From contig JANXBG010000008.1 in the NCBI GenBank assembly GCA_025060715.1, forward strand, positions 1 through 57,571: a stretch of DNA of 57,571 nucleotides, written 5' to 3'. Position 1 is the first letter of the stretch. Every line of letters begins with the position of its first letter. The notes below the pieces were generated by a model that was not told the origin of the DNA, did not search any database, and saw nothing but the letters and a program-made list of their open reading frames with translations. Positions 8,546-16,478 of this stretch are shown piece after piece. The translations under genes were made by a program, and so were the position numbers. Source of the DNA: Caldifarciminota bacterium. Lineage in GTDB: Bacteria > Hydrothermota > Tepidihabitantia > Tepidihabitantales > DTDR01.

Positions 8546-9464
8546 AACTTACTGACTTACAACGATAATAATCGGATTTTTTTATCAATAAAGAAACATA
8601 CTCTATTTTTTCTTTATCAATTTTTAAAATATTGGCGATCTGCAAAACTGATAATCCTTTTTCTAAGCAATATAAAATTAAATCTAACTCTTCATAGTTT
8701 AATCCAATAACCTCTTCATCAAAAATTCCTGGTAAGAGATCGGGAGAAGGTTTTTTTTCAAGGATTTTTTTAGGCAAACCTAAATATTTATATAGCTCTC
8801 TTACCTGAGTTTTATATAACGATAATAAAGGCATTACGTCACAAGCATCATCACAACCATATTTTACAAAAAATCCAATAAGATACTCAGTTTTATTGGT
8901 AGTACCAACTACTAACCGGTTTTCTAAATCTGCAAAGAGATATAAAAGTATCATTCTTAAACGATGTTTGAAACGATAATAGGTTTTAATTTTTCTTATA
9001 AACTTATTTAATTTTTTATTTTCCTCTAAAATAGAAAGAAAGGGTGTTTGTTGAGTTTTTTTTTGATATAATTGAGATAATTTTTTAATAACTAAGGGTT
9101 TTATTTTTTGAGGAATTATTAAATTATTCAAAAAAAATAAGTCATAAATACCAAAATTTTTTAAATATTTCGTTATCTCTATTACTTTATATTTTATATT
9201 TAATCTTTGGGCAAATTGGATAGCATCCTTTAAATTCTCTTGATTACTACCAATTTCGGGCAAAATTAATGCTAATACCCTCTTTTCCCCTATAGCTTCT
9301 TTACACAAAAAAGTAGTCAATGAAGAATCTATCCCACCACTCAATCCTAAAATTATCCCATCTTTTCTAAAATTCTCACAACAGTTCTTAATAAAATTTA
9401 TTAAAGATAAAAAAACTACTTCTGGCTTAATTTTTAATTCTTCAATAATTTTTTCTTTCTCCAT
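8529..9464 (-). CDS. NadE-like ammonia-dependent NAD synthetase family protein
   Basis: 311 residues. The PP-loop ATP pyrophosphatase motif SGGIDSS is at 42-48, followed by the NAD-synthetase-type TTNKTEYLIGFFVKYG (188-203), LYKTQVRELYKYLGLP and PSPDLLPG. There is no glutaminase domain, so it would use ammonia. Where standard NadE has GDGAxD, this protein has GCDDACDV (203-210), placing Cys204 and Cys208 by the active site. It lacks an SD and its -10 sits 6 bases before the ATG. It is the first gene of a glycosyltransferase operon, so it could be genuine NadE or a paralogue that amidates or adenylates something else. NAD synthase is the default call. Confidence 0.75.
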   Translation of the reverse strand: MEKEKIIEELKIKPEVVFLSLINFIKNCCENFRKDGIILGLSGGIDSSLTTFLCKEAIGEKRVLALILPEIGSNQENLKDAIQFAQRLNIKYKVIEITKYLKNFGIYDLFFLNNLIIPQKIKPLVIKKLSQLYQKKTQQTPFLSILEENKKLNKFIRKIKTYYRFKHRLRMILLYLFADLENRLVVGTTNKTEYLIGFFVKYGCDDACDVMPLLSLYKTQVRELYKYLGLPKKILEKKPSPDLLPGIFDEEVIGLNYEELDLILYCLEKGLSVLQIANILKIDKEKIEYVSLLIKKSDYYRCKSVSYGNYN

Positions 9465-9470
9465 TTTATA

Positions 9471-9498
9471 ATTATACTAAAATTTTAATTATTGAAAA
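9471..9498 (-). promoter_or_regulatory. Leaderless-type promoter of the NadE-like operon
   Basis: Minus-strand TATAAT (9476-9471) ends 6 bases before the ATG. A weak -35 TTTTCA (9498-9493) is 16 bases upstream. The predicted start falls at or next to the ATG. The -35 overlaps that of the divergent flippase promoter. Confidence 0.6.
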
Positions 9499-9519
9499 GT
9501 AATTATTGTTTAATATAAT
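9492..9519 (+). promoter_or_regulatory. Promoter of the flippase operon, near-leaderless
   Basis: TTGAAA (9492-9497), 16 bases, TATAAT (9514-9519). The predicted start near 9526 is only about 7 bases before the ATG at 9533. It lies downstream of the alternative TTG at 9506, which therefore cannot be the start codon of this mRNA. Confidence 0.65.
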
Positions 9520-9532
9520 CTTTAAAAATTTT

Positions 9533-10861
9533 ATGTTGAAAATTGAAAGATGGGAAGAGTTAAGAAAAATTTTTTTTCAAAGTTTTCAATATTTTCTTTC
9601 TTTGATAATTGTTAGAAGTATAACTGCTATAAATGGAATTTTTCTTGCCCGTTTTCTTTTAAGCGAAAAGTTTGGAATTTTTTCTAACATTAATCAATTA
9701 GCAATTCTTCTTACTTTTTTTGCTAGTTTTGGCTTACCGAGCGCTATTACCAAATTTATTGCCCAAGCAAAGGAGAATAAAGAATTACTAAACGAAACAT
9801 TCAATACTGCTCAGATATTAATTTTTTTAACTTCTGCCATAGTAATTATAATTTATTTCTTCTTATGCCCTTTTTTAGCAAATAGGATTTACAATAAACC
9901 ATTTTTAATTAAATATCTTTATTTCATTATTTTTTTATTATTATTTCTTACTTTAAATAATTTTTGGATTGGCATCCTTCAAGGTTTAAAAATAATAAAA
10001 TCTATTTCTTTAATAAATATCCTTTACAATCTCATAAGCCTTCCCTTAATTTTTTTTCTGGTAAGAAAATATGAAATCAGCGGCGGTATCTGGGCTTTCA
10101 CCATAGCAAATTTTTTTGGTAGTCTATTATTTTTCTTCACAATTAAAAAATATTTTTCTTTAAATTTAAATTTTCAAAAAAATATTGCCAAAAATATTTT
10201 ATCACTTACTTTTCCTACTTTTTTATCCGGATTAGTAATGATGCCAGCAATGTGGTTAGTAACTACTCGCTTGGGAGTAACTAAAAATTTTTCTGAAGTT
10301 GCCTATTTTAATATAGCAAACACCTTTTTTCAATTTCTCCTTTTTATGCCTCTCGCTATCGGAATGCCATTGACTCCAACGATCGCTGAAAATATAAAAA
10401 ATCAGGAAAAGATAAAGGAACTCTTAAATAAAATAATGAATTATTTAAACATCTTTTTATTTATCCTTCTCTTACCATTTCTTATTTTTTCTTCAAAAAT
10501 AATTACTTTATTATATGGAAATCATTACTTATCGGCTGTAAAACCATTTATTTTTGTCGTTAGTGCTATTATTCCAACATCTATCGGCTATATTTTGGGA
10601 TATTATCTTTTGGGAACTGGTAAAATGTGGTTAGCAACCCTTTTTAATGGTGTTTGGTTTGTATTATTTGTTGGTTCCACTTTCTTTTTTACCTACAAAT
10701 TTGGTGCTTTAGGAGCAGGAATAAGTTTTTATATTGCTTATCTCTGCCAAGCTTTCCTTATGATTTTCTATCTTAAAAACATTTTAATTAAACCTTTTCG
10801 GCTGTTACAAAATTTGATTTTAATATCTTTCTTGGTTATTATTTTTTATAAATTAATATGA
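9533..10861 (+). CDS. Wzx-type polysaccharide flippase
   Basis: About 442 residues from the ATG at 9533, chosen because the promoter -10 overlaps the upstream TTG. There are 12-14 hydrophobic segments with short basic loops, in the layout of the MATE/MVF oligosaccharide flippase superfamily. The first helix pair carries the RSITAINGIFLARFL and EKFGIFSNINQ pattern typical of polysaccharide-biosynthesis (RfbX-like) flippases. It should move the undecaprenyl-linked repeat unit across the cytoplasmic membrane. Its stop overlaps the next glycosyltransferase as ATGA. Confidence 0.88.
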   Translation: MLKIERWEELRKIFFQSFQYFLSLIIVRSITAINGIFLARFLLSEKFGIFSNINQLAILLTFFASFGLPSAITKFIAQAKENKELLNETFNTAQILIFLTSAIVIIIYFFLCPFLANRIYNKPFLIKYLYFIIFLLLFLTLNNFWIGILQGLKIIKSISLINILYNLISLPLIFFLVRKYEISGGIWAFTIANFFGSLLFFFTIKKYFSLNLNFQKNIAKNILSLTFPTFLSGLVMMPAMWLVTTRLGVTKNFSEVAYFNIANTFFQFLLFMPLAIGMPLTPTIAENIKNQEKIKELLNKIMNYLNIFLFILLLPFLIFSSKIITLLYGNHYLSAVKPFIFVVSAIIPTSIGYILGYYLLGTGKMWLATLFNGVWFVLFVGSTFFFTYKFGALGAGISFYIAYLCQAFLMIFYLKNILIKPFRLLQNLILISFLVIIFYKLI

Positions 10862-12027
10862 AAAAAATTATTTTTTTATGCGAACTTTTACCTTTTCATA
10901 CTATTAGTGGTCGTCCCTGGTTTTTGGCACAAGCTTTAAAGAAAAAAGGACTTTCTCCTATCTTTTTTGGTCTCTCACCAAATCCTTTAAAATATTTTAA
11001 TGAAAAAAAATATAACCCGCAGAAATTTTTGGAAATTTTTAAGATTAATCGTTATTATAAGGAAGAAATTAAATTTTATTCTTTACCTCGTTATCTACCT
11101 TTAAGATATGTAATACTGCACAAATTCTATAATTCATTAATTATCCCTCAATTATTTTTTTCTAAATTCAAAAACCTTTGTGAAGGAGCAATAATTTACA
11201 CTCAAAATCCGGTTTGGTTTTGGGTAATAAAGAAATTAAAAAATAATATAATAATTTATGACCGAATTGATGACCTAAAAGTTTTTTTCCCTCTTCTAAA
11301 AACTAAAATATTTTTTGAAAAGATAGAAGAAAATTTAATTAAGAAAGCAACAATAATATTCTCTATATGCAAAAATATCGAAAAAGAAATTAAAAAGAAA
11401 TATCCCCAAGCAAAAGTAATAAATCTTCCTAACGCTGTCCCCGAAGAATGGTGTAATATAAACAACCAAAAAGTTGAATATTCTTCTTTATTTTCTTCAC
11501 AATCCTTTTATTTTGAAAGGCCTGTTATTGGCTTTGTTGGTAGTTTATTTTGGTGGATAGACTTTGATTTAATTGAAAAGTGTTTACAAAAATTTCCCAA
11601 AGCCACTTTCCTATTTGTTGGACCTTATAAAGAGGATATTAAAAAACTTCTTCAATATAAAAATTTATTTCTTTTAGGCCCCCGTCCTTATTCATTAATA
11701 CCTTATTATATAGATTTTTTTGATGTGTGTATTTTACCTTTTAAAAAAGACGAAGTAGCCTATAAGAGTGATCCAATAAAGATTTATGAGTATTTAGCAT
11801 TAGGTAAACCGGTAGTTTCAACTCCTATCGGTACCAGTGATGAAAATCTTAATGAATTAGTATATTTTTCTCAAAATGACGAAGAATTTATTATAAACAT
11901 CAACAAAGCATTAAAAGAAAATAATTCTTCCTTAAAAGAAAAGAGAAAAAAATATATTTTTAAAAATCATACCTGGGAAAAAAGAGCCGAAACTTTTATT
12001 AAAACAATCTCCTTTTTGGAAGATTAA
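10858..12027 (+). CDS. Glycosyltransferase of the GT4-like capsule type
   Basis: 389 residues. The N-terminus MKKIIFLCELLPFHTISGRPWFLAQAL fits a GT-B acceptor domain. The C-terminal donor domain has DVCILPF and SDPIKIYEYLALGKPVVSTPIG, the variant (DPxKxYEYLAxGKPVV) that replaces classical EX7E in many capsular glycosyltransferases. It is co-translated with the flippase through a 4-base overlap. Sugar and linkage unknown. Confidence 0.85.
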   Translation: MKKIIFLCELLPFHTISGRPWFLAQALKKKGLSPIFFGLSPNPLKYFNEKKYNPQKFLEIFKINRYYKEEIKFYSLPRYLPLRYVILHKFYNSLIIPQLFFSKFKNLCEGAIIYTQNPVWFWVIKKLKNNIIIYDRIDDLKVFFPLLKTKIFFEKIEENLIKKATIIFSICKNIEKEIKKKYPQAKVINLPNAVPEEWCNINNQKVEYSSLFSSQSFYFERPVIGFVGSLFWWIDFDLIEKCLQKFPKATFLFVGPYKEDIKKLLQYKNLFLLGPRPYSLIPYYIDFFDVCILPFKKDEVAYKSDPIKIYEYLALGKPVVSTPIGTSDENLNELVYFSQNDEEFIININKALKENNSSLKEKRKKYIFKNHTWEKRAETFIKTISFLED

Positions 12028-12622
12028 AAATTATTTTCAATAAGAAATTCTACCCATAAGTTTTTTATGATTTTCTTTAACAATCTTTTAATATAAAGAA
12101 ATAAGCTCTGCAAGCAAACTTTCCAAATTCTAATATCCATCTTCCAATTATTAAAAAGATAACAACCAAATATCTTCCTAAAAATTCCTTATCAATAATT
12201 TTTAAAAACAAAATTTTAGCAATAATAAACATATAACACATAAAACAAATTAAAATTTTCTAAAGTCTTCCGTTAGAAATTTTATCAATTAATTCAACTA
12301 AAATTATATTAAGGGTAAATGAAAATATAATGTACTCTGATCAGAATAGAAAATTTGAACAAATTTTGCTTTTAAAATTAAATATTAAAAAAGAAAAAGA
12401 GATTAATTTCTAAAAAAGAGTCTAGATAGTTAAAAAGTAGGTAAAATCAAAAATCTGAATCTGAACACCTAAATTTTTTTTATCAAAAATCATTTGGATA
12501 ATTTTAGAATTTTTTGTCAAAGAAAGATTAAAAAGTATTGGAAGTATGAATTATTAATATCCTCTGATTTACATTGTTGAAAACAAAGGGAAAACCAAAA
12601 AGAAGGATAAATTAAACTTACA
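12028..12622. other. Gene-free stretch between convergent operons
   Basis: About 595 bases of AT-rich sequence with frequent stops in all frames. I see no RNA gene, no clear terminator hairpin and no recognisable gene remnant. Confidence 0.6.
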
Positions 12623-14002
12623 CTAATTATAAGTCCGGTGACTCCATAAATTAAAAATGGCAAGTAAAGCAGCCCAAACAAAATTAAAGCGATAAATTAA
12701 CAATACCGCTGATTCAATACCAATTATCATCAAAGAGATAAAAGCTGAAAGAACTCCTAAACTTACCCATTGTTGGAAATTATCTTTGGGATTTTTTAAT
12801 ACCCTGATAATATTTTTAAAGAAAAAGGAGTAAATTAGGAGAAAAATTAATAAACCTATGCTTCCCATTTTCCAAAGAAGATTTAAATAGGTTGAATCCA
12901 TCCAAGAAAAATATTTAATACCCCTCTTGGTAATAGGAGCAGGATAAACAGCTCCTAAGCCTACACCAAAAATTGGATTTTTTTTAAACTCTTTTAATAA
13001 ATGTTGAGCTGCATAAATTCTTTCTAAAATAGAAATATCTTCAGTCAATTCAGTAATACTTTGTGTTCTTATTTTTATAATTTTTTTCAAATTTTCCTTT
13101 TTTATTAAAAAATAGGCACTTATAATTATTAAAATAATACTTCCTAATACTAAAAAAATCGCCTTTTTTAATCTTAATTTTTTATAAAAAAAGAGATAAA
13201 TAATTAAAATTATAAAGAGTGAAAGAGGAATGGTTAACCATAAAGCACGGGTAAAAGAAATTATTACTGCTAAGGTTAAAGGAATCAAAGAAAGAAGAGC
13301 TAAAATTTTATATTTTGTTTCTTTGCCTAAAATTATATAAGAAAATAATAAAGGATAGGCTAAATTAAAGAGATGTTGTTGGTCAGTTGCATATCTTTTA
13401 ATATAAAAAGTAAGTAAAAAAGGAATTATATACTCTAAGGAAACTAAAATTGAAATAACAATAATTGAAATAATTAAAATTTTTTGCCATTTCTCATCTT
13501 GAAAATAAATCAATACTAAAAAATAAAAGGCGTAATAAAAAATAACTAAAAAATCATCAACTGTGTGGTATAGAGAATGACCAGAAAAAATTCCGTAAAA
13601 TAAAGAAAAGCCTGCTAATAAAAGAAAACTTAACATCCAATAATCAGTTTGTGTTGTCAAACGATATCGCTCCTTTCTTTCAAAAGCCAAAAAAGTTAAA
13701 AAAAGAAGCATAAAAAATGGGATTTCTTCTAATCTCAAATAAATTAATCTCCGAGCGGTAGGTCCCATTAAAAGGGAAGCAAAGAAAATAGTAAAGATTA
13801 AGAAAATTTTTAAACGATCTTTACCTATAATAATAAAAGAGATAAAAAAAATAATTGGAAGAATGATTAAAAAATATCGTAGGTCATAATAAAAAGAAAG
13901 GGCTAAAAAAAGAGCTTGAAAAATTAAAAATAAAAGAAAAAAAAGTCTATTAAATTTAATTTCAGTTGCTAAAAGGCTTTGGTTTTTTATTTGTGAACCC
14001 AT
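12623..14002 (-). CDS. O-antigen polymerase/ligase-type membrane protein (Wzy/WaaL superfamily)
   Basis: 459 residues with about 11-12 membrane helices. The large periplasmic loop and flanking motifs match the family: ISFTRALWL (the helix-loop Arg), NPIFGVGLGAVYP after an ERIYAAQHLL helix, and DSTYLNLLWKMGSIGLLIFL. It should join lipid-linked repeat units in the periplasm. With Wzz and WecB in the same operon and a flippase next door, polymerase (Wzy) is more likely than ligase, but the two cannot be separated by sequence. Its start overlaps wecB by 41 bases. Stop is TAG. Confidence 0.82.
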   Translation of the reverse strand: MGSQIKNQSLLATEIKFNRLFFLLFLIFQALFLALSFYYDLRYFLIILPIIFFISFIIIGKDRLKIFLIFTIFFASLLMGPTARRLIYLRLEEIPFFMLLFLTFLAFERKERYRLTTQTDYWMLSFLLLAGFSLFYGIFSGHSLYHTVDDFLVIFYYAFYFLVLIYFQDEKWQKILIISIIVISILVSLEYIIPFLLTFYIKRYATDQQHLFNLAYPLLFSYIILGKETKYKILALLSLIPLTLAVIISFTRALWLTIPLSLFIILIIYLFFYKKLRLKKAIFLVLGSIILIIISAYFLIKKENLKKIIKIRTQSITELTEDISILERIYAAQHLLKEFKKNPIFGVGLGAVYPAPITKRGIKYFSWMDSTYLNLLWKMGSIGLLIFLLIYSFFFKNIIRVLKNPKDNFQQWVSLGVLSAFISLMIIGIESAVLLIYRFNFVWAALLAIFNLWSHRTYN

Positions 14003-15104
14003 AATAAAATTTTAAAAAATCAACAATTCTTTTAGCTGCTTTACCATCACCGAAAGGATTTATTTTTCTTACCATTTGATTATATTTTTTTGAATTATTT
14101 ATTAATTCACTAACATTTTTTATTATATTTTCGTAAGAAGTCCCAACCAATTTTGCTAATCCCTTGACCACTACTTCTTTTCGCTCGGTTTTGTTTCGCA
14201 AAATTAATACCGGCACATTAAAACTTGGTGCCTCTTCACAAATTCCACCTGAATCGGTAAGAATTAAAAAACTTTTTCCCATCAATTCTAACAGTTGAAA
14301 ATAAGGTAAAGGACGCAAAAGATTAACTTGAGAAAGATTTTCCAATTTTTTATGTATCACCTCTTTAACATTAGGATTTAAATGAACCGGAATATAAAAT
14401 TTAAGAAAAGGATAAATTTCTGCTAACTTTTTTATCGCTTCACAAACTTCTTCTAAAGGTTTTCCCCAATTTTCTCGCCGATGAATGGTAACTAAAATAT
14501 TTTTTTCTTTTTTGACATTATTCTTCTTTATTCTAAACTCTTTTTTAATTTTTAAAAGAGCATCCACTACGGTGTTTCCAGTAACAAAAATTTTTTCCTT
14601 GTCAATATTTTCTTTTAAGAGATTTTTCTCTGCTATTTTCGTGGGAGCAAAATTAATATCTGCGAGGGGAGAAATTAAACGGCGATTTATCTCTTCTGGG
14701 TAGGGTTGATATTTATCTTCTGTTCTTAATCCGGCTTCAACATGAGCCACTTTAATCTTTTCATAAAAAGCAAGAAGAGCACAAGCAAAAGCTGAGGTTG
14801 TGTCGCCTTGAACAATCACTAAATCGGGGTTTACTTTCTTTAAATAGGGATAGAACTTTTTTAAAATTTTCTCTGTTACTAATCGGGGTGTTTGATTGGG
14901 TTCCATAATATCTAAATCATAATCTACCTGAATTTTAAATAATTTTAAAACCTCATCCAACATCTCCCGGTGCTGGGCAGTTATACACACATAACTTTCA
15001 AAAAATTTTTTATTACTTTCTTTTCTTAACTCCTGAATAACGGGTGCTAATTTTATTGCTTCAGGCCTTGTTCCAAGGGCAAAAAGGATTTTAGCGATTT
15101 TCAC
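13962..15104 (-). CDS. wecB: UDP-N-acetylglucosamine 2-epimerase (non-hydrolysing)
   Basis: 380 residues, family-typical. It interconverts UDP-GlcNAc and UDP-ManNAc, supplying an amino sugar for surface glycans. Motifs present are FALGTRPEAIKLAPV (N-terminal), VQGDTTSAFA, HVEAGLRTED, PEEINRRLISPLAD and the C-terminal LTDSGGICEEAP (nucleotide site). It overlaps wzz by 14 bases and wzy by 41. Confidence 0.95.
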   Translation of the reverse strand: MKIAKILFALGTRPEAIKLAPVIQELRKESNKKFFESYVCITAQHREMLDEVLKLFKIQVDYDLDIMEPNQTPRLVTEKILKKFYPYLKKVNPDLVIVQGDTTSAFACALLAFYEKIKVAHVEAGLRTEDKYQPYPEEINRRLISPLADINFAPTKIAEKNLLKENIDKEKIFVTGNTVVDALLKIKKEFRIKKNNVKKEKNILVTIHRRENWGKPLEEVCEAIKKLAEIYPFLKFYIPVHLNPNVKEVIHKKLENLSQVNLLRPLPYFQLLELMGKSFLILTDSGGICEEAPSFNVPVLILRNKTERKEVVVKGLAKLVGTSYENIIKNVSELINNSKKYNQMVRKINPFGDGKAAKRIVDFLKFYYGFTNKKPKPFSN

Positions 15105-16260
15105 TTTTTCTCTTTAAAAAAATCTCCTTTTTTAAAGTAGTTAATGCTTCCGAAAGAAAATCTTTTAGTTCCTTATGGGAATTTATATATTCTTTAGTAA
15201 ACAAAACTAATATACTAAAAATTAAAGAAAAGAAAAAACCACCCAAAACAATAATTTTTTTCTTAGGAAAAGAGGGCCGCTCGGGCACTTTGGCATAATC
15301 TAAGATAGTAATCGTTGGTGTATCCTTTGCTTCGGTAAGTTTTGCCTGCTGGTATTGTTGTTGTAATAAAACATAAATTTCGCTCTTCAATTTCCATTCT
15401 TGATATCTTTTAATATATTCACTAGCTACTGCGGGTAATTTCTTAAAGGGAGTTCCAAAACCAGGTCCAAAACCACCTAAACCGCCTCCTTTTTCTATTT
15501 CACCCAATTTTTCACGAAATTTTTTAACTTCGGCTATTAAGTCTTGATAATAAGGATTCTCCGGAGATGAAAAATCTTTCGCAATTTCCAATTCGGTCTC
15601 TTTTATAATTAATTGAGATTTCAATTGGGCATAGGCATCTAATACTGATTTTAACCCCTCTTCCAATTCGGGCAGTTTATACCTCTCTTGAAAATTTTTC
15701 AGAGAATCTCTTGCTTCGGCTAATTCTTTCTCCACTTTCTTTAATTGATTTTCTAAAAATATCCTTAAATATTTTCCCCTACTCATCATCGATTCTTTTA
15801 AAAAATTATCTAAAGCAGCAATATAAGCATTTACCATCTCACAAGCAAGATTTCTATCTTTCGCTTCCACACTAATTTTAATAACCATCTCTTCGGTTTG
15901 AGAAATTTTAGTAATTGTATTTAAAAAATTGAGAGCATCTTCTATTTTTTTAAATTTATAAAAATTTAAAAATTTAGTATTATTTATCACATACTCCTTG
16001 ATTGTTCTACTCCTCAAAATTGCTATCAACGCATCACTTATATTCCAACTTCTTAACATTAACCTTTGAGTGGGAGAAGAACTGGGCAAAATGGTTGAAA
16101 GACTGTAAATTGTTGGTTCATCTGGCGGTGGTAAAATTTGACCAGTAGCTTTATATCTTTTTGGCAAAATAAAAGCTAAAATTAAAGAAAAAAGAGTTAT
16201 TATAAAAACATTCCAGAAAATAAATTTTCTTCCTTGAAATAAAATTAATAAGTATCTCAT
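15091..16260 (-). CDS. Wzz-type chain-length determinant (polysaccharide co-polymerase)
   Basis: 389 residues. There is a membrane segment at about 12-32 and a second near 335-358, preceded by the proline motif VPERPSFPKKK. Between them lies a long periplasmic region rich in Lys/Glu coiled coil, plus a glycine-rich GGGLGGFGPGFG loop. This is the Wzz/GumC architecture that sets polymer length by contacting Wzy. There is no C-terminal tyrosine-kinase domain and no kinase gene nearby. It is the first gene of the wzz-wecB-wzy operon and has no SD. Confidence 0.88.
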   Translation of the reverse strand: MRYLLILFQGRKFIFWNVFIITLFSLILAFILPKRYKATGQILPPPDEPTIYSLSTILPSSSPTQRLMLRSWNISDALIAILRSRTIKEYVINNTKFLNFYKFKKIEDALNFLNTITKISQTEEMVIKISVEAKDRNLACEMVNAYIAALDNFLKESMMSRGKYLRIFLENQLKKVEKELAEARDSLKNFQERYKLPELEEGLKSVLDAYAQLKSQLIIKETELEIAKDFSSPENPYYQDLIAEVKKFREKLGEIEKGGGLGGFGPGFGTPFKKLPAVASEYIKRYQEWKLKSEIYVLLQQQYQQAKLTEAKDTPTITILDYAKVPERPSFPKKKIIVLGGFFFSLIFSILVLFTKEYINSHKELKDFLSEALTTLKKEIFLKRKSENR

Positions 16261-16268
16261 TTAAAGTT

Positions 16269-16297
16269 ATTTTAATAAAAATAATTTTAAAAATCAA
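16269..16297 (-). promoter_or_regulatory. Leaderless-type promoter of wzz-wecB-wzy
   Basis: Minus-strand TTGATT (16297-16292), 17 bases, TAAAAT (16274-16269). The -10 ends 8 bases before the ATG at 16260 and no SD lies between. Confidence 0.5.
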
Positions 16298-16409
16298 ATA
16301 TTTGTTGGATATTTCATAATGATTAGCTAAAAAAGTAATTGAAATATTGAACAGTGCAAGTTTTTCTCTTTTGATGTTTATTTGTTTATTAAATGAAGAA
16401 ATGTTTTTA

Positions 16410-16437
16410 TTGATTTTTTTATTTTAATTTATATAAT
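16410..16437 (+). promoter_or_regulatory. Promoter of the Kelch-repeat gene
   Basis: TTGATT (16410-16415), 16 bases, perfect TATAAT (16432-16437). The leader is about 35 bases and carries AAGGAGG at 16467-16473, so this gene is leadered. Confidence 0.65.
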
Positions 16438-16478
16438 TTATAAAAAAAGTTTATAAAATAAAAAGTAAGGAGGTAAAA

